A DNA stretch of 64,000 nt from Sapria himalayana (GCA_029783825.1 JAREIK010003123.1:500501-564500); one strand, 5' to 3'. Counted from the stretch's first letter, positions 41,627-54,799 are shown. The notes: generated from the sequence alone by a model not told the origin. Numbers and translations: made by a program.

Positions 41627-44600
41627 GATTAGCTAGTAACTTTTGTGGTTTATGCTTTTCTAAAAAATTCCATCAAAAGGGTGATAAAAGCATTAAGGTC
41701 TATGGTTTTTAAGATGGTATTACACCCCTCTACTTATTTGAGAACTTTTTTTTGGTGTATTAACATAATAGTTATTATTATTCTCAATTTACTCTTCACT
41801 GTAAAAGTGAGACATAAGAGTAACATTTGAAATAAAAAAATTTAATGGAAGTAATTTTTCATAATAGATAATGAAAATTAAGATAATTTTGAGGAAGGAA
41901 AATTATTTAGATACAATTAGAAAAAGGTCTACCAAAATTTCTAAAGAAAAGTGGAATGAGATGGATGGTAATACCATCGCAGATCTACATTTGGCACTTG
42001 CTAATAGTGTATTGTCGAGTGTGATAGAAAATAATATAGCAAAAGAAATTTGGGATACTCTCATAAGGTTATGCGAGACAAAGTTACTTCACAACAAGAT
42101 CTTCTTAAAAAGAAGACTTCATACTTTGTAAATAATGGTATTTATTATGATAACTGATCATATTAACACTTTGAATACTCTATTTTCTTAGCATACTATG
42201 TTGGGTCATAAAATAGAAGAAGTTAAATGTGTTTAGATTTTACTTCAAAGTTTACCTAATTCATACGATCAACTCGTCATAAATCTGACAAATTATACTC
42301 TGATAGATAGTTTAATCTTCAATAATATTGCCTCTGTCATTTTATAAGAAGAAAGAAGATGCTAAAATAAAGAGCATTGATATGAAAATGCACAACAAGT
42401 AGATGCCTTGATGATGATATGAGGGAGATCAATGGAGCATGACCACAGTGAGAGTCAGAATTATGACAGATTAAATTCTAGAAGTAAGAAAAATATTAAG
42501 TGTTACAACTGTGGTAAGAAAGGGCACTTCAAAAGAAATTGTTGGTTTATGAAAAGGAGTATGGATGATGAGTTATCAAATAAACAAGATAATATTGCAA
42601 GTATTAATGATGATAGAAACATTTCATATAGTAAGGTGACAACAATAGTGTAAAGTAGAAAGTAGTTTTGTGATATATGGTTGCTAGACTCAAGAGCATC
42701 ATGGAATATGATATCTATGAAAGATTGGTTTCATAAATATGAACCAATCTCAGGAGGGTCTATGCACATAGAAGATGATCATACTTTGAAGATTGTTGGT
42801 ATTAATACTATCAAAATAAAAATGTTTGATGGTATGATTCATATAATTCAAGCGGTACAATATGTGATAAACTTAAAGAAAAATCTATTGTCTTTGGGAC
42901 AAATAGATAGTCTTGGAATTACAAATCTTATTGAGGATGAGATGAACAAAAATATGGGAGGTGCACTTGTGGTAATGAAGGGAGAAAAGATCATGATAAA
43001 TTTATTCATGCTTAAAGGAGAAATAGTACAGAGAGCTGATGCTCAAAAAAGTAAAATCAATGATGATGTGACATCTCAAACTAAGCCACATGTCAGAGCA
43101 AGATTTTAAGACTTTCTCTAACAAAATCCTACTTTTTGGGCTCAAATCAATAAATTTACCTTTTTTGAGTATTGTGTTACAAGTAATTAGAATAAATTAG
43201 CATTTAATAAATCAATTGTAAGAAGTCAAAATACTCTAGACTTGATACATTCTGATGCATGGGAATCACCTGAAATATCTCAAGGAGTAGCAAAATATTT
43301 TATATCCTTCATTGACGATTACTCAAGGAGATGTTGAGTGTATCCGATCAAGAATAAGTCAAATGTGTTTCCAATTTTTAAAGATTTCAAAGCAAGGGTG
43401 GAACTTGAATCCAGAAAAATGATTAAATATTTGTAGATAGATAATGGAAGAAAATATATAGAATGTGAGTTTCTAGCTCTTTTAAGCAAGAATGAATCAA
43501 ACGACAATTCACAGTCACATACACACAACAACAAAATGGAGTAGTAGAATGGTTGAATTGAACTCTTGTAGAATGGATGAGAGCAATGTAGAGAATTGCA
43601 ATGCTACCCAACACTTTTTGGGTGGAAGCAGCTAGAATTGCATGTTATGTGATAAATCAATTGCTATCAAATGTGATTGATTTAAAGATACCAATGGAGA
43701 TGTGGATGGGTAACCTAGTAGATTACTCTACTTTTCCACTTTGTTTGATGTCCTGCATATGTGATGTACATCACTCAAGAAAGAACAAAGTTAGATTCAA
43801 AATCTAGAAAATATATATTCTTAGGGTATGTTGAAGGAGTGAAGGGGTATCACCTATAGAATCCCACTACCCACAAGATAATTATCAGTAGAGATGTAAT
43901 TTTTATAGAAAATCAAAGAATTGATGATAATAGCATAATAAAAGAAGTTTCAGAAAGTACCATTGTACAAGAAGAAAATAATTAGAGACAAGATGTTGCA
44001 ATGTCAATGGAGGAAGAACCATTGTATGAAGCACAAGAGCAATTTGAGTATGAGGCTCAGGAAGTTAGTCATCCAACTCGTGATAGAAGGCCATCAGCTT
44101 GGCACTTGGAGTATTTTATGGAGAATAATATTACATATTTTCTTCTATCAGAAGATAGAGAACCTTCAATATTTCAAGAAGCTTCAAATAGTTCAGATGT
44201 ATCTCTGTGGATAACAGTAATGGAGAGAGAAATTAAAGCTCTGCACAAGAACAAGACTTGGAAGCTAGTATCGTTACCACTTGGAAGAAAAGCTATTGGT
44301 AACAAATGAGTTTACAAGATAAAACAGATATAAATGATCAAGTGGAATGATATCATGCAATATTAGTGGTAAAAGGAAATGCTTAGAAAAAAAGCATTGA
44401 CTTCAATGAGAATCTTTTCTCCGATGGTTCGTCTTACAACAATCAGAATAGTAATAACTCTATGTGTTACATTTAATTTATATTTGGAGTAGTTGTATAT
44501 TAAAATTACATTTATTCATGGAGAAATTGCAGAAAAAATTTCTATATTCCAACCAGAAGGATTTGTTGAAACTAGTAAGGATAACTTGGTTTGTAGGTTG

Positions 44601-45756
44601 AACAAATCTTTATATGGTCTAAAACAAGTAATGAGGTGTTGGTAAAGAGATTTGATTCCTTCATCATTATCCTTGCATATAATAGACTCATTTCAGACTA
44701 TTGTATGTACGACAAGTGATTGGAGAAAAATGATTTCATCATTTTATTATTATACATAAATGACATGCTGGTAGTAGGCTCAAACAAATGTCAAATCCAA
44801 GAATTGAACGCACAGTTGGCTTGGAAGTTTGATATGAACTTGGGACTAGCAAATAAGATTCTAAGGATACAGATTTACCGAGATAGAAATAACAGAAAGA
44901 TTTGACTTTCTCAATAAAAATATTTAAACAAGATCTTGTAGTGCTTCAACATGCAAGGTAGTAAGTCAATTTCTACCTCTCTTCCTATTAATTTCAAATT
45001 ATCCTCAAGTATGTGTCCTAGCTCTGAAGAAGATATGAGGAAGATGTCTCAAATATTGCATACATTAGTAGTAATAAGCTTATTGTTTGTAATAGTTTGT
45101 ACAAGACTAGACATTACACAAGTAGTGGGAGTGGTTAGTCGATTTATGACAAATCCTAGCATAGAATATTGGAGTACTATGAAGAGGATTCTCATATATC
45201 TGAAAGGAACCTCAAGTGCTGATTATGCTATGGATATTCAAACTTTATTGTTAGAGGCTATGTTGATGCAGACTATGCTAGAAATATTGATAATAGCAAG
45301 TCTACCATGGGCTATATTTTTATTCTTTTTGAAGGAGATGTAAGTTAGATTTCAAAGTTACAATCTATTGTATATACTTCTATGATAGAAGTAGAATATG
45401 TTGCAGCTACACAAACTAGTAAATAAGCATTCTGGTTATAGAAGCTATTGGAAGAGCTTGGACACAAACAAAATAAAGTTACTATATCTTGTGATAGTCA
45501 AAGTGCTTTACGCTTAGCAAGAAATCTAGTATTTCACTCAAAGATAAACACATTAGGGTACAATATCATTTTGTATGAGAGAAAATTGAAGAAGGAAGTG
45601 TGAATATGCAAAAGATTCGCACAAATAAAAATATAGCGGATGTTTTGACAAAACCGATCAACACTGATAAGTTTGAATGATGTAGAACTTTATGTGGCCT
45701 AGCAAGAATGGAAGCAAGCATTGACAAGTGAGAAAGGTGATTTTCAAGTGAGAAAA
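41627..45756 (+). pseudogene. Ty1/copia element 3, gag-pol polyprotein remnant
   Basis: Gag 41871-42131 has LHLALANSVLSSVIENN...TLIRLCETK-like helices. The zinc knuckle at about 42500-42545 is intact (CYNCGKKGHFKRNC). The protease block near 42680 reads DSRAS where the family has DSGAS. The GAG-pre-integrase part lies in the 42681-43109 frame (KKNLLSLGQIDSLG). Integrase spans 43220-43860, with DAW, SFIDDYSR and, further on, YIFLGYVEGVKGY. Reverse transcriptase spans 44200-44930, with LNKSLYGLKQ and YIND in place of YVDD. RNase H spans 45080-45700, with CDSQSALRLARNLVFHSK. Many stops and frameshifts are present, so no active protein. Boundaries of length and order are those of a full copia element. 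Confidence 0.9.
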
Positions 45757-45970
45757 TATTATGGAAGGGTTAGATGAAACTCACCTAGCCCACATTAGAA
45801 ATCCTTTTGGGATTTCTAGATTTATTTTCTATAAAAGGAGGTTCCCCCTCCTTTGAGAATCATCCCCCCTAACCCCAATTCCCTTTTACTTCTATTTTGT
45901 TTATTGTATATTTATTGCCTTAAGATTGAATTTTATATTTTCAAATTATCGTGGGTTTTATTTTATAACA
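45757..45970 (+). repeat. 3' LTR of copia element 3
   Basis: 214 bp, TATTATGGAAGGGTTAGATG to TTTTATAACA, preceded by a purine-rich tract AAGTGAGAAAA. Differences from the 5' copy are scattered substitutions and small indels, consistent with a middle-aged element. Confidence 0.9.
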
Positions 45971-46391
45971 CCAACTTAATAGTGATGTCTTTAAAGTTAA
46001 ATCAACTTCAGATTCATTGATTCCTTTCATTTAATATAATGAGTTTGAGAGGGATTACATGACCACATTAATTTCTATCATTAGTCTTTTGATTAAATTT
46101 TTGGAGAAACTTAGTATAGTAAATATTTTGCAGACCTATTTATAGCTTACTTATCATAAAATTGATAAGTTCACAAGTAAAATAATATAATAAAATATTT
46201 TAAATTTGAAAAATAATTAATAAAATTAGGAAACATAGTAGAATAATGTTCATGACACTAAATATGAATAATTTCACAAAATCTAGAATCTTTTGAGATC
46301 CTCTCTCCTCAAGATGGTCTTGCCATTTATGAGTGTCTAATGAGGATCTTTAGGGAATATAATATTTAAAATAAAATATTTAGTATCATAT

Positions 46392-46586
46392 TTGATAATA
46401 TTTCAACTAATATTATTACCTATTAACATGTTAATTAAAATTATTAAAGATGAACATGTTGTTGATATTTTTCATGTTAATTATATGTGTCACATAATTA
46501 AATTAATTATACGTGCTAGAATGAAAGTTGTTTCTCTCATATTGAAAAAGATAGGAAAACATACCTTTGAATACCTTAGAAGATAA
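46392..46586 (+). pseudogene. hAT transposase fragment (copy 2)
   Basis: Frame with DIFHVNYMCHIIKLIIRARM, matching the catalytic-region block of hAT transposases (F-H-V-x-C-x-x-H-I-x-N-L-I), with C to Y and N to K changes, and the same region of copy 1 at about 28050. Downstream to about 46900 the DNA still aligns with copy 1 but has no open frame. The hATC domain was not recovered here. Confidence 0.65.
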
Positions 46587-49500
46587 TATGAGTTTCACAC
46601 TCTATGTTTGTAAGTTGACCTAAAAAATAAACAATTCTAAATGAAATTAAAATTATACCTACCAATATTAGAGTCATGTGTTGGCTATCAACATGTACTA
46701 ATAGATTATACTAATAATAAGAGTGGTTAAATTATTATTGATAATTTAGACAGTGAGATAAGAATTTCATTTTTAAAATTCCTAAAATTTTTTTATGGTA
46801 TGATGAACATGTATTTATCTATGTAGACTCACATAAGTTGTATTACACTTTGGTGCATATATAATATTAGTAGTATATTTAGCATATTTAAAGGACACTC
46901 TAATTTTAGTAAGTTTGTTGAATGGTTATCTATTTAGCTTCATGGTAGTTATTATCCTATGTTCAATTTTAATTAGGTTAGATAAATTCTAGTAAGTTTG
47001 TTGAATTCTAATAGGCTTACATATAATATCTATATGATCAACAGCATGACAATATCCTATATATATATATTTTTGGCCTACTAAATGCAATAAGTTTGAA
47101 TATAATATTTATCAAGTCAAATACTACCAAATTAGCTTATATATTATCATGGTAACTAGTCAACTAAGTGTCAATAAGCTTGAATGTAATTCATATCTAG
47201 ACGATGCAAAATTGTTAGCCTATATATAGTGTTTTGTTTAGTCAATTGTGTTGTGTCTGCCTGGGTAAGATAGCATTTTATTTACTTTGTTGGTTTGATT
47301 TTTTTTAATTAAAATGTGAATGCATAATTATTACTTTAAACATGGTGGTTTTTTTTATTCAGTTGCTTCAGTTTTTAATTTTTTGATTCTTTATTTTTTG
47401 CAGGTATGGTGCATGATGAGCCAAAAAAATATGAAATAATTTTCCACTAATTATTCCAAAAAAAAAAGAGAGAGATCTCATTTTTCAATAGTTACTTGGC
47501 TACCCAATTAGATTAAATAAATATTCCAAATGAGTGCATATATATTATGACATATAAATCTATAAATTCAGTAACTATTTTGATATTATTAGGTCTAATC
47601 TAATAGATTCAATTAATTAAACATGCTAATCAAACAAAACAAAGGATTTAATCAAGAAAATGAACAAGATCATTTAAGCTTTATAAAAAAGGTTTTATCA
47701 TAAATCTAGATAAGAATATTATTTTTTTACTTAATTGAAAACTATTCATTAAATTTGTCCAAATATTCAAAGAAATATAAAGATACGAATTGTAGTAAAC
47801 AAAAAGGATGGGGGCTCCAGCAATTGTGGTAGCCAATACTTCAGTTTTTCTTATCCACTTCCCTCGCATTTTCATGATCTAGTTGTCTTATGTCTCTTGT
47901 CCAGAACCTATTCTTTTAATTTGATCCATAAAGTCCAAAAATAGGTGTTGACTTGAATCTAATTGACACCTAAGCATAAAAATTTGGGAACAAAACTCAT
48001 GTAAAAAAAAAAAAAAAACATAAAATGAATACAATTAGTAGCTAGCTAGGCTTAAAAATTTCTAGGCATGGAAATCACCTTTGCTAGATTTTTAATAGAA
48101 CCATCAAAGCCATGATATCAAAATTTTTAGGTCCTTGACTCACCTTTGAGACAATGTTTACATATCAATTAAACCTAGACTTTAGGTATTACATGCAAAG
48201 GCATCACTTTTCATTTTACATGTTATGCTTTTTTGAACCTTATTTTTATTTTCTTTGGATATGTATTTTTAAGCCGTATTTTTTTGTATTTTCTTTGTAT
48301 ATGCATATTCATTTTCTTCCAATTTGTTAGTTAGTGTCAAACTTATTTATCCTAAATTTTAAAAAATTGATCAAATAACATAAAATATACTTGGAATTGT
48401 GCAAATGTTATGTTTTAGTACTTGATTGGTAGAAAAAAAAAATATTATTATTAATATTATATTAAAGATCTATGAAAATAAATTAAAGGGAGAGAGATTA
48501 TTTTTGTCACCTTAAGTGGTCGTATATAACACTAATTGCACATTTTGTTTCTTGTAATGTATATGATGCTAGTATGACTTGATTGAATACATGCACAATT
48601 TGAGCTTGATTTAATGACTAGATAAAATGTTTTTGATTTTATAAAGAAATGTTTTACTTAATTTAAATACATTTGATATAATTGAGCCAACACTATTTAG
48701 CATGATTGAATAGATGACCTGATCAAGAAATGTTATGACCAAATTAAATTTATGTAATATATTCAATTTTATCAAGAATACATATAGTGAATATATTCAA
48801 TCTTATTGAACATTTTTGTTTGTCTTGATCAAGCATATATTGAATTTGATATTTTAATTTGTTTAAATATTCTTGTATATAATAATAAGTGAATTAGCAA
48901 TAATGTCATGTTGACAATATATATATATAGGCAACATCATGATTATTGTCTTTGACTTCTTCATCATGTTTGCATTATAATGTAAGTTTGACAAATTTTG
49001 AGAATTATCATCTACAAAAACATCATCAAAATTATATAAACTTATAACTTTTCATCAAGAATAATGATCTTCTTATGTAAAACTTCAAATGGATACTTCT
49101 AAAGTATGAAGCATATTTTGCTCAAATTGAAAAAATGCTATAATATTATTAAAATGGACAGATATTTATTAACAAATGTGAAAGAGGTTTATTTTATCAA
49201 CAAAAATCATCTCAGCTATCTCATTAAATCTTATGTAACTCTCATTTTAATTACTTTCCAATATAATATCATCAAGCTCCATGCTTGCAATCAATAGATG
49301 TACATTTTTTCTTCAAATGATTGAAAAATATTTGCAAACCTAAGTGTTAAATGTGAACATGAAAACTCATGAAAAAGTATATTTTGACTTTCCAAGATCT
49401 CTTAATGTGTTTGCATGGTTTTTTATTTATAGTGCTTGGGGAATTGGAAGGAAACTATTGGACACCAAGAAAAAAACTCATTTTTTTGTTTGAATTTTCT

Positions 49501-50449
49501 GGGTGTGACCATGATTGCATATTCAACTTAAAAACCATCAAAATATTGGTAACAAGAAAAAAAAAGTTATATTTATCACCCCCATCTACAATGTTTCATC
49601 AAAGGGTAAAACATTCAAGCCTAGTCACATTGTTCCTGAAGTAAACATCATAACATCTTCACCAATATTCTGATAATCGTATCTCTCTTAAAAAAATATT
49701 AAATATTTTTTGCCCTCTTATTTTTTATCTTAAACCTCATCATGCAAGACTTGCCGAAAAACAAGATACAAAAACAATATTTCTTTCCCACTCAATTTTT
49801 ACTAATAAATTTCTTAAATATTTGTTAGCACGAGTAAATAATGATTCTCAATAAAATAATATTATTCTATGTAGCTGCTTCAAAATTTTCATCCATACAA
49901 TAATTGAAGCTAGAAAAACTAAAAACAATATGACAAATATAAAATGTTTAGCTCCCTGGGGGCGTTTGTTTGTAAATTTGTACAATTTGTTGGGGATTCC
50001 CAATGTAGACAGACATGTTCAAATTTAATTTGGATTAATTAATAATAAAAAATGATAAAAATAATGTTTTTATTTTTTTTTGTTTTTTTGTTTGTTTTAA
50101 GCATCATCATAGAATCATAGTTTGGAGCGCTTGAAAAATGATGCAAGAAATTAGGCAACGACAAAAAAAGATATAAAGTGCCGCATTTTTTTAGATGATT
50201 ATTGAATCTCTCTCTTAGTGGAACTATTGAAAAGGATAAAAACTTATTGGGTGCCTCACCAAAAAATAGTTCTCTTATCTGCAATGGATCCCACTCTTGT
50301 AATGGAAAGGAGAAATCATTATGTACTAGATTTTTATTTGTTTCAGATTGAATGGTTGAATCCTTTGAATTTTAAAATTTTAGAGCATAGTAAAAGAGGA
50401 GTGTGTGAGTGTTATCTAAGTAGTGTCATGATAGTGTGTTGTGTGTGTA

Positions 50450-50530
50450 GTGTGCAATGTCCTATGTGATGTATTTTTACCGAGTGTGTGTGGTGTGCAA
50501 TGTCTTATGTGATGTATTTCTACTGAGTGT
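50450..50530 (+). repeat. Short tandem duplication, about 43-bp unit
   Basis: GTGTGCAATGTCCTATGTGA and GTGTGCAATGTCTTATGTGA begin two adjacent units that also share TGTATTTYTACYGAGTGTGTG. Low-complexity TG-rich surroundings. Confidence 0.8.
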
Positions 50531-50760
50531 GTGTAGGTAGTTATTTTTCAATATGGTTTGTGCATTTGTGATTATTTTTAATATTTTTATATTTTGCACT
50601 ATTTCAGCCATAATTTTTTGCAAGTTCAATTTGTTTGATTTAAGAATTTATTTGTTAATTTCTACTTGGTAAATTGCATATAAACATTATTTATTTAAAT
50701 CAAAAAATAATTTTAATTTACAAGTCCAATTTCTCTTAAAATTATCACATTCAATCTCAA

Positions 50761-50816
50761 CAAGTGGTAATGAGGCTTTCAATAATTACAAGTGGTAATG
50801 AGGCTTTCAATAATTA
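50761..50816 (+). repeat. Exact tandem duplication of 28 bp
   Basis: Two identical adjacent units starting CAAGTGGTAATGAGGCTTTC and ending AATAATTA, followed by the first four bases of a third. Perfect identity indicates a recent event. Confidence 0.95.
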
Positions 50817-51967
50817 CAAGTGATATCCTAGTGAGATTAGTTAATTATTTCATGTTTCTTTTTTTTTTTTTTTTTGATTGGATATCTGGTTGATATTGGT
50901 CCTTTATGAATATGGAAGATCAATATTTCACCAAGTGGTCAACTTCAACTAACTATATGATCTAACTACCTAATCTAAAATAGGAAAATGCAGGACTCAT
51001 TACTAGTCAAGTATATGTATGTTGGTTAGAGACGTGTCCATCCTTTTCTGCTTGCAGGCCATTTTAGGCCAACGCACAGTCCTATCCAGCCTAGTCTTTG
51101 ATGAAAATAATAGACAATGATTGTCCATAGTTATAGCACAAGAGATGTGCTAACTTAGTAAGTGTTATTTTTGTTTGAGATACCTAATTTGCCAACTTAG
51201 TAAGTGTAAGACCAAAGAATGACTGGGTGGTTGATTCCTCCATTTCATTTTATGTAACTCATTTATTTTTTTTTTTCATTCTGCACTCTTGATGAGAATG
51301 ATATAGTCAAGATAGACAATAACAAATGTCTAGGATCATAGACATAGAATAGGTATGCCTTGAGATGGAAAAATTGATGTCAATGGTTTCCATTGAAAGA
51401 TGTGTGACTTGTTCTTAAACATTCACATAAACTTGATGCCAAAGAAAATATTGGATGATTCAAGTTATGTGAGTCATTTTGTTGGAGGCTAGTAAAAATT
51501 GGTCAAGAGTATTCTTATAGTTGTGAAGGTAGAAAAGTGAGTATCCCTTTTTCCACTTAGACTAGAATATATAAAGATTATATAGGTATTGTGCAAGGGG
51601 AGACAAGAATTAATCTTCAAAATTAAAGACTCAGACATGTAATTGCGAATGGTTTTCAATTTATTGCTAGAAGGTAGATCATGCTTCTAGCTGAGGAGTC
51701 TTTTCATGATGTGTGTGATTGTATGGCCATGAAGAATCATAGAGTCATCTCATTCATGCCACCATCCAAAAAGATCAAGGATAATCAATATGATTTCACC
51801 ATGATGTCTTTTCCATATAGGAGGGGACTATTATAGATGCACATTTATCCATAGTTCTTGATGAATCTTTAGCTTAAGTTGTTCTAGACTTACATCCTCT
51901 TATAAATAAATTAGATAAAGGAGAAGTCATGAGTAGCCATGAAAAGTGCTATGCACCATTAGTGGAT

Positions 51968-51970
<3 letters not shown>

Positions 51971-52000
<30 letters not shown>
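51971..52000. repeat. (TG)15 microsatellite
   Basis: Uninterrupted TG run of 30 bases. Confidence 0.95.
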
Positions 52001-52001
<1 letters not shown>

Positions 52002-52486
52002 ATGTTCTTGATGGAATTGGAATTGTGTGTGTCTGTTCTTCATTTTGTCTTAGCCTAGGATGAGATGCTCTTCAATGCCCCATTAATCATCCATGATATA
52101 CATAAAGAGGAATTATGTGTTTCTTTAGGATGGAGGTGTGATTGTTGCATTTACCTCTTTGACTAACATTTTTCTACCCTTATAAAAATTAGAATAGAGA
52201 GATAGAAAGAGGGAGACTTTTTTATTCTTCTTGAAGTGAGCATATTAAGTTTTATTTTGATTTTGGATTAATTAATAACAAAAAAAAAATAAGAAAATGG
52301 TTATACATTTTTTGCATATCTATTGGTTTTTCATTTCTTTGGGAAGCAAGAAAAAATAATGCTTTGAAGTGGCAATAAAAGAATTATAGTTTTTTACAAA
52401 TAATTCTTTTAGAACTCTTGAAAAATTAAGAATGATAACCTAATGCCTCCTCTTTTCCTTTCTTTCTATCTCCTTCCCTTCCTCCC

Positions 52487-52520
52487 TATATATATATATA
52501 TATCTCTCTCTCTCTCTTTC
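52487..52520. repeat. (TA)n(TC)n microsatellite
   Basis: About eight TA units followed by about eight TC units, preceded by pyrimidine-rich sequence. Confidence 0.85.
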
Positions 52521-54056
52521 TATAAATAGAAATAAGAAACTATATTATCATTGATTCCATGCCACTCTTCACATTGTGATTCCTTCTGCTCACCCTCTCC
52601 CATGCTAGACAAAATTGAATTGAACTAGGTTTTACTAATTTTATGCATTACATTTTTATTTGCATTGAACTGAATGTTTGATGCTTTGATTCGATAAAAT
52701 TTAGGGCATAGTTAAGGATAAATAAGTTGGCTTAATTTTTAAGATCCATAGTGGCAAGTTTCTCATGAAAAAATTTTCGCTTTGTAGTTGTTTATTGTGT
52801 GTGGTGTGTGTTTTGTGTGTTCCATGTTGTTTTAGCAATGTGTATGTGTGTGTGAGTGAGTGTATACTACTAGCTTCAGTAGCATAGCGAGTGTGTGCCA
52901 TGTGTTTTGTCTATTTTTTGATAGTGCAATATGTTATTATAGTGTGTGTAGTTGTAATTTTGTTATTCCAACTAATATGTTGGTTAGGTGATTTTCCAAA
53001 AGCTAATTAATAAGAGTATCTCATTAATAGAGATCCATAAGTATACCGATCATATAAATAGTAAAGAGGACTTTCATCTAAATATTTATCCGACAAAAAC
53101 TATATCAGAAGTTCAGTTATTCAAAAGTGAGAACTCAATTTTAATAAAATGGATATTCAAATTCTAAGATCAATCTTAAATTTATGGGCTTAATTATTCT
53201 TTTAATTTAAGTGATATTTATTCAAATTAGCTTGAATTATATTATGTTTTAATACATAATGAAAATTGGGGAGTTGTGCAGTGATTCCCTTTTCAAATGG
53301 TATATAAGATGGTTATCAGTATTTAGTTTATCCCAATGGTAGTCAACTTATATTATCCACGTTGTATATTACCACTGAGATAACAAATCATATTTATTCA
53401 ATAGATATTCATAATCATATACCTGTTAGGTAACTTTATCAACTACTATTAATGGTTGCTTCATATGTACTTATTCTCTAGTCTCGGGTGTTATAAAAAC
53501 TATGAATTGATATAGTTTGTAAGTATTTATACATTTAGCTTCATAAGCATCATACTTGTATAATTAACATTTCTCACTTAAGGTTTACTAGTGGGAAATC
53601 ATATGAGTAAAAGTAACTTATAAGGACTATTATTACCTTGTGAGTCATACAAAACTTGTGAATGTCCCAAAAATTGACTATTACTATCCTCAATAGTGAT
53701 TATGCGACTCACACACTAAAGCTAAAACCATTAAGAGAATATTTTATATAATATTCATTCCAATTGATAACTAGTTCTTCTAAGATGTATATAATAGATT
53801 GATATGTAAAAGTGTTCATACATTTAGCTTTATAAATATCATACTTATAATGATTAACATATCTAATTTTTTAGCTTTATTGTATAAGTTTATCTTGCAC
53901 ATCATAGTCAAAAGGGTTGTCACTTTCTTCTTATCATATATTTGTGTGAGCCTCATGATTTACATATAACCATCTACTATGATAATCTTATGCAAATCTA
54001 CTAATAATTAAAATTCTAATTCAAGTTTTATTTAATTATTCATCTATCAATATTCA

Positions 54057-54799
54057 TAGAGGTGTCAAATAGGCCGAGCCAGCCCGGCCCTGCATGAGGC
54101 ACGGCATGATTCGCCCATGCCCGGCCCGGCATGGCATGCTATAGTGCTGTGCTTGGGCATGTGCCGGGTGCACCTTCAGCCCTGGTCGTGTCGTGCCGGG
54201 CGCACCCTCAGCCCTGGTCATGTCGTGCCGGGCGCACCCTCAGCCCTGGTCGTGTCGTGCCGGGCACACCCTCAGCCCTGGTCGTGTCGTGCCGGGCGCA
54301 CCCTCAGCCCTGGTCGTGTGGTGCCGAGCACACCCTCAGCCCTGGTCATGTCGTGCCGGGCCGAGGGAATCGGCCCGTGTGGCATGCCAGGCATGACATG
54401 AGGGCCTAGCATGGGGGCACGACACCCGTGACCATGCACCGAGCATGGTCTCGGCGAGCCGATGCCCAATGGGCATCGGCTCGCCGAGCCCCCAAAGGGC
54501 GACGATGGCATGGAGGCGCAGTGGCGCACCCCAAAACCCTAATTTTTTTTAAATTAGGGCTTTGTCCCGATCTAAACCGGGCTAAACTTAGCGAATTTCG
54601 GGCTGCAGGCCCGTGACATGCCTGACCTCACAGAACCATGCCGAGCCAGGCATGACATGGTACAGTAACCATGCTAGGCCTGGCACGGAAGCACGGTCAG
54701 GTGGCCTAAAATCATGCCGGGCCGGCCCGGCACAGAAGCACGGTCGGGTGACCTAAAATCATGTCGGGCCAGCCCGGCATGACCCGTTTGACACCTCTA
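54057..54799. mobile_element. GC-rich hAT miniature element (743 bp) with internal minisatellite
   Basis: Ends TAGAGGTGTCAAATAGGCC and CCCGTTTGACACCTCTA, with a perfect 8-bp duplication AATATTCA (54049-54056, 54800-54807). The 5' LTR of the same host element has the site once (CATCAATATCCATAAC, near 61190). Inside are six 32-bp tandem units (54170-54361), a perfect hairpin with 17-bp arms (54451-54487) and an inverted telo-box pair (54534-54562). The right end carries a duplicated block (AAGCACGGTCRGGTGRCCTA twice, 54690-54760). The interior resembles the element at 6630. Confidence 0.93.
54170..54361 (+). repeat. Minisatellite, six units of 32 bp
   Basis: Unit starts GCACCCTCAGCCCTGGTCGT and ends GTCGTGCCGGGC. 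The copies differ at one to three positions. Since 32 is not a multiple of three and the unit lacks stops, all three plus frames stay open, producing three artefactual frames that are the same repeat read in rotated phase. Confidence 0.96.

Larger units (their letters stand above)
40229..46930 (+). mobile_element. hAT element, long form, copy 2, split by a copia insertion
   Basis: Starts TAAAGGTATCAAGTGGG, matching copy 1 at 25267. 40229-41398 and 45975-46930 align with 25267-28560 of copy 1 in order, and the copia element 41399-45970 sits between them at a point where copy 1 (about 26920) is uninterrupted. The CpG-poor subterminal block (40240-40500) is rich in GCATGAC words. The right terminus was not found, and the given end is where similarity fades. 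Confidence 0.7.
46931..52952. other. AT-rich stretch, no gene recognised
   Basis: Six kilobases with only short unfamiliar frames on both strands. Items seen are a homopolymer run at 48004-48018, two exact or near-exact short duplications (50450-50530, 50761-50816), a TG microsatellite (51971-52000) and a TA/TC run (52487-52520). Probably very old repeats beyond recognition by eye. Confidence 0.5.

Noticed and set aside
54170..54361. Possible CRISPR-like array
   Set aside because: Units are contiguous with no unique spacers, and the sequence is eukaryotic. It is a minisatellite.
54117..54529. Three overlapping plus frames and one minus frame
   Set aside because: The same 32-bp minisatellite read in rotated phases, with identical peptides repeated in each frame.
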